Source: Nocardioidaceae bacterium
GTDB lineage: Bacteria > Actinomycetota > Actinomycetes > Propionibacteriales > Nocardioidaceae
Direction: 5' to 3'
NCBI GenBank assembly: GCA_013696065.1
Contig: JACCZJ010000346.1
Coordinates: 1 to 5,054, forward strand
DNA: 5,054 nucleotides
Shown: positions 1 through 5,054 of the stretch, piece after piece
Numbering within the stretch: position 1 is the first letter of the stretch
How the letters are laid out: the number at the start of each line of letters is the position of its first letter
Notes under the pieces: model-generated
Databases searched by the model: none
Seen by the model: the letters and a program-made list of their open reading frames with translations, nothing else
What the model was told of the DNA's origin: nothing
Position numbers and translations under genes: made by a program

Positions 1-414
1 CCACCCGATAATGCCGATATTCCCGGTCGGGCCGAAGTCCTCGGCGCTGCCATCCCCCTCGTCGGCGAAGTACTTGGCCTCCAGGTCTGGGTGGCCCCAG
101 TCCTCGATCACCACGTCGACCTCACCAGTGGCGAAGCCTTGCCAGGAAGGCTCTTCCTTGAGGGTCTTGTACTCGACCTGGCATCCGAGCTCGCTTTTTG
201 CCAGCTCTCCCACGACGTAAGCATCGGCAGCAAACCCTACCCAGGGGTTGACGGCCAATTTCAGGTCACCGCACTCACCTCCGGCCGCGGCGGCCTGCTC
301 CTCGTTCTTGGCTGTCTCCGAACCAATCTCGCTGCTGCCGCACGCCGACAGAGCGAGAGCCGTTGCGGCTGCAAGGCCAAGCCCCCTGAACCAGCTCCTG
401 TTACTTGTCATCAT
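1..414 (-). CDS. Glycine betaine/choline ABC transporter substrate-binding lipoprotein (ProX/OpuAC type), 3' end outside window
   Basis: Extracytoplasmic receptor that would capture a quaternary amine and hand it to the permease encoded just upstream. 138 codons are visible and the frame is open to base 1, so the C-terminal half or more is missing. Residues 1-25 form a lipoprotein signal peptide: basic n-region (R6, R10), an Ala/Leu-rich core and the lipobox LSAC with Cys25 as the lipid anchor. An Ala/Glu-rich linker follows. From about residue 50 the mature fold begins with LKLAVNPWVGF, then SWQGFATGEVDVVIEDWG (90-107); these resemble the OpuAC-type (PF04069) betaine-binding proteins. W58, W91 and W106 are candidates for the aromatic cage that binds a trimethylammonium group, which is inference. 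Cys48 and Cys78 could form a disulphide. Two tandem ATG codons (414 and 411) are possible starts; the second sits at better distance from the ribosome site. Family is fairly certain; choline versus betaine is not. Confidence 0.9.
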   Translation of the reverse strand, partial: MMTSNRSWFRGLGLAAATALALSACGSSEIGSETAKNEEQAAAAGGECGDLKLAVNPWVGFAADAYVVGELAKSELGCQVEYKTLKEEPSWQGFATGEVDVVIEDWGHPDLEAKYFADEGDGSAEDFGPTGNIGIIGW

Positions 415-460
415 TGTTCCTTCCCACTGTGGACCGGATTGTTGGTGTGATCGTTGCGAC
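415..460 (-). other. 46-base intergenic gap between permease and binding-protein genes
   Basis: This is the only gap between genes in the window. Apart from the Shine-Dalgarno sequence I see no convincing -35/-10 pair and no stem followed by a T run. It holds a 9-base palindrome (CCACAGTGG, 424-432) with a one-base centre, too short to form a hairpin. The simplest reading is a spacer inside one transcript. Confidence 0.6.
418..424 (-). promoter_or_regulatory. Shine-Dalgarno site of the substrate-binding protein gene
   Basis: On the minus strand this reads GGAAGGA. It lies 3 bases from the ATG at 414 and 6 bases from the adjacent in-frame ATG at 411, so it favours the second ATG as the main start. 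This site gives the last gene its own ribosome entry, unlike the permease, which overlaps its upstream neighbour. Confidence 0.65.
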
Positions 461-2500
461 TCAAATAGACACTGGTCGCCTTAAAAGGCTTCTCGTATGC
501 TTGGTATTGAAGTCCATGCTCTTGGTGGCAGCTCTGACGGTAATACGGTCGAGCATGATGCCAAGCAGCACGATCGCAAAGGCTGCCGCGAGTCCCTTGC
601 CGAACATTTCGCCTCGGGAGAAACCGAAGACCACGTCGTAGCCGAGTGCGCCCCCACCGACGAGACCGCCGATTACCACCATGGACAAGACATAGAGCAG
701 ACCCTGGTTGGCGGCAAGCACCAGCGAGCTCCGGGCCATCGGTAACTGCACCTTGGAGATGATCTGCCAGGCGTTAGACCCAGCTGCCGTTGCGGCCTCG
801 ACGGTAGTCGGCGAGACCTGTTTCACCCCATCGGCCACAAGCTTGATTGCGGGAGGTGCCGCGTACACGACGGCTGCCATGATCGCCGTGAACCGCGTTG
901 GACCGAACAACCCGAGCACCGGGATCAGATAGACGAACGGCGGCAGAGTTTGACCGGCATCAAGCACGGGCCTGATGATCCCGTCGGCCCTCTTGCTGCG
1001 AGCCATCCATACACCAAACACGACGGCGAGCAGCATCACCAGCAGGGTGGCCACGAGAGTCATGGTCAGTGTGATCATCGCGTTATGCCACACGTCCATG
1101 AGGTAGATGCCAGCGAGACAGATCGCAGTGCTGGCAGCGGCCACGCTTCCGCCCAAAAGGGAGGAGATGGCGAGAATTGCCGCAGCAGCTAGCCACCATG
1201 GCGAGTTGGCAAGCAGATCCTGCATCGGGTTCAGCAGAAGGTAGGTGACCTGATCCTTGAGCGCCTCGGTCGCGCCGTCCAAGGTGCTCGTCACCCGGTC
1301 CGTCGCAGAGTCGACTTGCGCCGCCAGACCGGGTCCGAAATTGAGATCATTCGGGAACTCCGCCGCCCAGAAGTAGCTGCGCGACACGTACAAAAGTGCG
1401 AGCGCGACGACGCCCAAAATGCCCAACGTGATGCGGTGCTTAGCGACGTCCCGACCGCCGCCGCGAACCAATCGCTCAGACTGCTCGCTCGCCGCAGTGA
1501 CTGTCCGGTCGAGCATGATGGCCATGATCACGATACACAGACCAGCCACGAAGGCGCGGCCCACCTGCAACGACTGCAATGCCTCGATGACCGGCTTGCC
1601 GAGCCCGGGCCCGTCGATGAACGCCGCAATGGTGACCATCGACAGAGCCGCCATAATGCTCTGGTTGATACCGACGATGATCGTGCGCTTGGCCATCGGC
1701 AACTGCACCTTGTTCAGGCGCTGCCATCTCGTCTGGCCGATTGAGTCAGTTGCCTCGAGAGTGGTTGAGGAGACCGAGCGGATCCCCACGGCTGCGATGC
1801 GGATGACCGGAGGCAGCGCGTAGAGCAGCGTGCACACTACTGCCGTCGAAGGTCCAAGCCCAAAGAACAGCGCAAGCGGGGCAAGGTAAACGAAGGTCGG
1901 CATGGTTTGGAGCAAATCGAGAACCGGCGTTATCAGCGTCGTCGCCACCTTGTTGACCCCCATCAGCACTGCCAGCGGCAACCCGATAACGAGGGTGATG
2001 GCTACCGCGAGGAACGTGATGATGAGCGTGTCCATGGCGACAGCCCAGTAACCAAGCAACCCGAAAGACAAGAACGCCACCGCCACCAGGAGTGCGATGC
2101 GCCAGGTCGCGATGGCATAAGCACCCCAGGCCGCGAGTGCGACGACTCCCAGCCACCCAATCTGAGGAACGGGTCGAGGGAGGTCGGGCGCTGAGATCAA
2201 ACTCTGGAGCCATTCCACGGCGCCCGAGAGCCAGTCGGCGAACAGCCCGGTGACCTGCATGACAGGGTTAGTCTCACGCCCGGCGATCAAGCCGTCGCGC
2301 CGGTCGTTCAACCAATTGTGGATATCGGTGCGCTCGGGGCCGGCAAGCGTGAGCGTGTCGTTTCCCTTGGTGATGAGCCAGATCGCAACCCAAATCCCGA
2401 TCACTCCAAGAAGGAGCAGCCACTTCGGCAGGGCGCGTCGCTCCGGCGGGCTGCCCGTCGGTGGTTGTGCCGGCGCCTTCTCCGGTGCCGCCACACTCAT
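461..2500 (-). CDS. Glycine betaine/choline ABC transporter permease with two fused ProW-like halves
   Basis: Integral membrane channel of an osmoprotectant importer. At 679 residues it is about twice the usual length of a ProW/OpuAB permease because it contains two complete binding-protein-dependent permease domains (PF00528 type). Half 1 spans about residues 1-345 and half 2 about 346-679. Each starts with a hydrophobic segment (26-44; 357-372), then a polar amphipathic stretch, then a cluster of membrane segments (about 115-330 and 436-650). The EAA loop that docks the ATPase occurs twice, at 249-271 and 568-590, both ending KVQLPMA. Other paired motifs are P-x-FVYL-x-P (201-208; 520-527) and IMLDR (328-332; 648-652). 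The start overlaps the ATPase stop by ATGA and has only a weak ribosome site, suggesting translational coupling. The protein probably works as a single-chain pseudo-heterodimer with two ATPase copies. Both halves look intact. Substrate could be glycine betaine, choline or a related compound. Confidence 0.93.
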   Translation of the reverse strand: MSVAAPEKAPAQPPTGSPPERRALPKWLLLLGVIGIWVAIWLITKGNDTLTLAGPERTDIHNWLNDRRDGLIAGRETNPVMQVTGLFADWLSGAVEWLQSLISAPDLPRPVPQIGWLGVVALAAWGAYAIATWRIALLVAVAFLSFGLLGYWAVAMDTLIITFLAVAITLVIGLPLAVLMGVNKVATTLITPVLDLLQTMPTFVYLAPLALFFGLGPSTAVVCTLLYALPPVIRIAAVGIRSVSSTTLEATDSIGQTRWQRLNKVQLPMAKRTIIVGINQSIMAALSMVTIAAFIDGPGLGKPVIEALQSLQVGRAFVAGLCIVIMAIMLDRTVTAASEQSERLVRGGGRDVAKHRITLGILGVVALALLYVSRSYFWAAEFPNDLNFGPGLAAQVDSATDRVTSTLDGATEALKDQVTYLLLNPMQDLLANSPWWLAAAAILAISSLLGGSVAAASTAICLAGIYLMDVWHNAMITLTMTLVATLLVMLLAVVFGVWMARSKRADGIIRPVLDAGQTLPPFVYLIPVLGLFGPTRFTAIMAAVVYAAPPAIKLVADGVKQVSPTTVEAATAAGSNAWQIISKVQLPMARSSLVLAANQGLLYVLSMVVIGGLVGGGALGYDVVFGFSRGEMFGKGLAAAFAIVLLGIMLDRITVRAATKSMDFNTKHTRSLLRRPVSI
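734..755 (-). repeat. Internal duplication trace in permease gene, copy in second half
   Basis: These 22 bases match 1691-1712 at 21 of 22 positions in the same orientation, 957 bases apart. They encode the end of the EAA loop (KVQLPMA, residues 583-589). The spacing equals 319 codons, the offset between the two permease halves, so the repeat comes from the domain duplication, not from a mobile element. Confidence 0.7.
1691..1712 (-). repeat. Internal duplication trace in permease gene, copy in first half
   Basis: Partner of the copy at 734-755, encoding KVQLPMA at residues 264-270. A second pair of exact 15-base matches at 546-560 and 1506-1520, 960 bases apart, encodes the IMLDR motif in each half. 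The three-base difference in offset means one extra codon in the second half between the two motifs. Confidence 0.7.
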
Positions 2501-3567
2501 ACCGACACGCTTTCGGTAGTGTCTTCTTCTGCGACCACGACCCGGAGAATGGCCTCGTCATCAACGATGCCGACCAATCGGCCGTCCTCGACCACCTGGA
2601 CGACGTGGTCCGCTGCTAGGGCAGCGCGCGCCGCCTTCCACACGACTGTGTCGGGCGACATAACCGGGCCTTCGAGGATGTCGGTGGACCGCGGCGGCCG
2701 CATGACGTACTTCAGGGTTAGCACGTGCGACTTCGGGACGTCACTGACGAAGTCTTTGATGTAGTCGTCGGCCGGGTTGGCAACGATTTCGGCACCGGTG
2801 CCGATCTGGACGATTTCGCCGTCGCGCATGATGAGAATCCGGTCGCCCACCTTCAGCGCCTCCTGCAGGTCGTGGGTGATGAAGACCATCGTCTTCTGCA
2901 AATCTCCCTGGAGCCGCACCACCTCGTTCTGCATGTCGCGGCGGATCAGCGGGTCGAGCGCCGAGAACGGCTCATCGAACAGCAGGAGCGACGGATCGCC
3001 CGCCAGCGCACGTGCCAACCCCACCCGTTGCTGCATACCTCCCGACAGCTGATCGGGGTAGGACCGTTCGTTGCCCTTTAGCCCGACTAGTTCGATGATC
3101 TCTGCGGCCTTGGCCCGACGCTCAGCCTTACCGACGCCGCGAATCTCCAACCCATAGGAGACGTTGTCGATCACCTGCCGATGAGGCAGGAGCCCGAAGT
3201 GCTGGAAGACCATCGACACGTGATTGCGACGCAGTTCCCTTAGCTTGGCGTCGGAAGCGTTGGTGACGTCGTCGCCGTCGATTGTCACAGTGCCCGCGGT
3301 TGGCTCGATCAGCCGGGTCAGACAACGCACGAGCGTCGACTTGCCTGAGCCTGACAGACCCATCACGACGAACACCTCGCCGGGTGCCACGTCAAAGGAC
3401 ACGTCCCTGACCGCCGCGACGCATCCTGTCTCGGCCAACATCTCTGAGCGCGGCAAGTCGGCCAGGGGCGTGCCGATGATCTTGTCGGCCTTGGGTCCGA
3501 ACACCTTCCACAAGGCCTCGACCGACAAGGCGGCTGGCGCCCCCTGTGCTGCGTTGAACTTGGTCAT
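2497..3567 (-). CDS. Glycine betaine/choline ABC transporter ATP-binding protein (ProV/OpuAA type)
   Basis: Cytoplasmic ATPase that powers the osmoprotectant importer. It has 356 residues. The N-terminus has the extension typical of ProV (about 15-50, including the KVFG start and a polar stretch before the core). Core motifs in order: Walker A GLSGSGKST (70-78), Q-loop Q122 in VFQHFGLLPHR, signature LSGGMQQR (174-181), Walker B LLLFDEP (194-200) with catalytic E199, D-loop SALD (202-205) and switch H232. All are intact. The C-terminal part (about 279-343) looks like one CBS motif, ending in GRLVGIVDDEAILRVV, followed by a short acidic tail (EEDTTES). E. coli ProV is about 400 residues with two CBS motifs, so this regulatory region is shortened. 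The start at 3567 overlaps the betA stop by ATGA and the stop overlaps the permease start likewise, indicating coupled translation. Function as the ATPase of this importer is nearly certain; naming as proV or opuAA would be arbitrary. Confidence 0.95.
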   Translation of the reverse strand: MTKFNAAQGAPAALSVEALWKVFGPKADKIIGTPLADLPRSEMLAETGCVAAVRDVSFDVAPGEVFVVMGLSGSGKSTLVRCLTRLIEPTAGTVTIDGDDVTNASDAKLRELRRNHVSMVFQHFGLLPHRQVIDNVSYGLEIRGVGKAERRAKAAEIIELVGLKGNERSYPDQLSGGMQQRVGLARALAGDPSLLLFDEPFSALDPLIRRDMQNEVVRLQGDLQKTMVFITHDLQEALKVGDRILIMRDGEIVQIGTGAEIVANPADDYIKDFVSDVPKSHVLTLKYVMRPPRSTDILEGPVMSPDTVVWKAARAALAADHVVQVVEDGRLVGIVDDEAILRVVVAEEDTTESVSV

Positions 3568-5054
3568 GCGTGCTCGCTTCCTGCGACTGCGTGCCGGGCG
3601 GGCGGCTCAAGCGGCATGCCGTCTCGATACCGGTAGTAAGGCACGTCAGCCGCCGGCAGCGACGTGTTACCGAGGATGATGTCGGCTGCCTTCTCGGCCA
3701 CCATCATGACGGGTGCGTAGATGTTGCCGTTGGGGACAAACGGCATGACCGACGCATCGACGACGCGCAGGCCCTCGACGCCGTGGACTCGCATCGTGGC
3801 GGGATCGGTGACCGCCATCGAGTCGGTGCCCATCTTGGCGGTGCAAGACGGGTGCAAGGCCGTCTCGGCATCCTTGGCGACCCAGTCCAGAATCTGCTGG
3901 TCAGTTTCCACTGACAGGCCGGGTGAGAGCTCGCCGTCGTTGAAGGGCGCGAAAGCGGGCTGGTTCAAGATGTTCCGGGCGACGTGGACTGCCTCGATCC
4001 ACTCGCGTCGGTCGTTCTCGGTCGACAGGTAGTTGAACCGCAGAGACGGATGCTGCCTCGGGTCAGTCGACTTGATCTTGACGGTCCCGCGTGCGTCGGA
4101 GTACATCGGCCCGATGTGCACCTGGTAACCGTGTCCCTCGGTTGGCGCCGAGCCGTCGTACCTGATCGCAACCGGCAGGAAGTGGAACATCAGGTTCGGA
4201 TAGTCGACGTCGTCGTTGCTGCGGCAGAAGCCGCCGCCCTCGAAGTGGTTGGTCGCGCCGAGCCCCTTGCGGAAGAACAGCCAGTCAAACCCGATCTTCG
4301 GGCGTGCCCGCCATCGCAATCCCGGCGCGATCGACACCGGCTGCTTGGAGGCGTACTGGATGTAGACCTCGAGGTGGTCCTGAAGGTTTCCGCCCACCCC
4401 AGGCAGGTCCTGTACGACGTCGATCCCGTGCCCGCCCAGATCTTCTGCGCGGCCGACGCCGGATAGCTGGAGCAGCTGCGGGGAGTTGATGGCGCCGCCA
4501 CACAAAATGACCTCGGCCGCCTTGGCGTGGCGTCGCAGGCGCCCACCCCGCAGATAGTCCACTCCGACAGCGCGCGCGCCCTCGAAGAGCACCTTGGTGG
4601 TCAACGCGAGAGTTTCGACCTTGAGGTTGGGTCGGCCCATGACCGGATGCAGGTAGGCCCGGGCCGCAGAAAGGCGCCGCCCGCGGTGAACGTTGCGGTC
4701 GAACCTGGCAAAGCCCTCCTGGCGGTATCCGTTGACGTCATCGGTCAGGGGATAGCCGGCTTGCTGTGCGGCCTCGAAGAACGCGCCGAAGAGGGGGTTC
4801 GTCGCCGGTCCTCGCTCCAGCACCAGCGGACCGCTGCCCCCACGCCACTCGTCGGCACCCGCGAGGCAGGTCTCCATCCGCTTGAAATAGGGCAGGCAGT
4901 GAAGATAGTCCCAGCTCTGCATGCCGGGGTCGGCGGCCCAGCGCTCGTAGTCCAGCGGGTTGCCGCGCTGGAAGATCATGCCGTTGATGCTGCTCGAGCC
5001 ACCCAGCACCTTGCCACGCGCGTGGGACACCCGTCTGCCGCCCATGTGCGGCTC
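3564..5054 (-). CDS. betA: Choline dehydrogenase (GMC oxidoreductase), 5' end outside window
   Basis: FAD enzyme that oxidises choline to betaine aldehyde; BetA enzymes can also take the aldehyde to glycine betaine. 496 codons plus stop are visible. The first residues (EPHMGGRR) align with an internal stretch of E. coli BetA near residue 70, so the ATG at 5045 is internal and about 70 residues with the FAD-binding GxGxxG lie outside. Numbering from that Met: GMC signature 1 GKVLGGSSSINGM (11-23), signature 2 GAINSPQLLQLSGVG (184-198), LPGVGGNLQDHLE (214-226), the BetA-like GATNHFEGGGF (263-273), and FHFLPVAIRYDGS (287-299). The GMC catalytic pair appears as H398 in TALHPSCTAKMG and N441 in PNGNIYAP. 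The end MPLEPPARH resembles the BetA tail region. No frameshift is seen. Other GMC members (choline oxidase, alcohol dehydrogenases) are less likely because BetA-specific blocks are present across the length. It overlaps the ATPase gene by four bases, tying choline oxidation to uptake. Confidence 0.95.
   Translation of the reverse strand, partial: EPHMGGRRVSHARGKVLGGSSSINGMIFQRGNPLDYERWAADPGMQSWDYLHCLPYFKRMETCLAGADEWRGGSGPLVLERGPATNPLFGAFFEAAQQAGYPLTDDVNGYRQEGFARFDRNVHRGRRLSAARAYLHPVMGRPNLKVETLALTTKVLFEGARAVGVDYLRGGRLRRHAKAAEVILCGGAINSPQLLQLSGVGRAEDLGGHGIDVVQDLPGVGGNLQDHLEVYIQYASKQPVSIAPGLRWRARPKIGFDWLFFRKGLGATNHFEGGGFCRSNDDVDYPNLMFHFLPVAIRYDGSAPTEGHGYQVHIGPMYSDARGTVKIKSTDPRQHPSLRFNYLSTENDRREWIEAVHVARNILNQPAFAPFNDGELSPGLSVETDQQILDWVAKDAETALHPSCTAKMGTDSMAVTDPATMRVHGVEGLRVVDASVMPFVPNGNIYAPVMMVAEKAADIILGNTSLPAADVPYYRYRDGMPLEPPARHAVAGSEHA
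3577..3582 (-). promoter_or_regulatory. Shine-Dalgarno site of the ATPase gene
   Basis: The minus strand reads AGGAAG here, 9 bases before the ATG at 3567, within the last codons of betA. It supports this start and shows the ATPase can recruit ribosomes itself besides being coupled to betA by the ATGA overlap. Confidence 0.6.

Noticed and set aside
424..432. Palindrome CCACTGTGG as operator or hairpin
   Set aside because: Four-base arms with a one-base centre are too short to be meaningful, it cannot fold, and it partly overlaps the region next to the ribosome site.
91..450. Plus-strand open frame of 119 codons over the binding-protein gene
   Set aside because: The minus strand codes for a coherent signal peptide, lipobox and binding-protein motifs over the same bases; the plus-strand product shows no family features.
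415..460. Terminator or promoter between permease and binding-protein genes
   Set aside because: No GC-rich stem with a T run and no credible -35/-10 pair could be read in the 46 bases.
1316..1744. Plus-strand open frame of 142 codons inside the permease gene
   Set aside because: It lies opposite a well-supported membrane protein; its composition (rich in Arg, His, Asp) is typical of an antisense shadow in GC-rich DNA and it has no recognisable domain.
3224..3679. Plus-strand open frame of 151 codons spanning the betA/ATPase junction
   Set aside because: Antisense to two strongly identified genes and without recognisable motifs.
5043..5045. ATG at 5045 as the true betA start
   Set aside because: The frame continues upstream to the window edge with EPH, matching an internal BetA position; starting here would remove the FAD-binding fold needed for function.

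Overview
The window carries four genes, all on the minus strand, packed as one apparent operon for osmoprotectant uptake and metabolism. In transcription order (right to left) they are: a choline dehydrogenase of the GMC flavoprotein family (betA; 5' end outside the window), an ABC ATPase of the ProV/OpuAA type, a very long ABC permease made of two ProW-like halves in one polypeptide, and a lipoprotein substrate-binding protein of the ProX/OpuAC type (3' end outside the window). The DNA is GC-rich, and the binding protein has a lipobox signal peptide as expected for a cell with no free periplasm. Together with the two-halved permease this suggests a high-GC Gram-positive (actinobacterium). The taxonomic call is an inference; no marker gene is present.

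Layout: 3564-5054 is betA, entering from the right edge already past its N-terminal dinucleotide-binding fold. Its stop codon overlaps the ATPase start by four bases (ATGA). The ATPase occupies 2497-3567 and its stop overlaps the permease start in the same way. The permease occupies 461-2500. A 46-base gap (415-460) with a Shine-Dalgarno sequence but no convincing promoter or terminator leads into the binding protein at 414, which stays open to base 1.

Working model: the lipoprotein captures a quaternary amine (choline or glycine betaine) outside the membrane. The permease, as a single-chain pseudo-heterodimer, passes it through the membrane using ATP hydrolysed by two copies of the ATPase. 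BetA oxidises choline to betaine aldehyde and probably on to glycine betaine. Close coupling of betA with the transporter argues that choline is at least one transported substrate, but sequence alone cannot separate choline from betaine.

No RNA genes, mobile elements, CRISPR arrays or attachment sites were seen. I do not see an undescribed system here. The points most worth a second look are the full-length internal duplication of the permease and the shortened, single-CBS regulatory tail of the ATPase.
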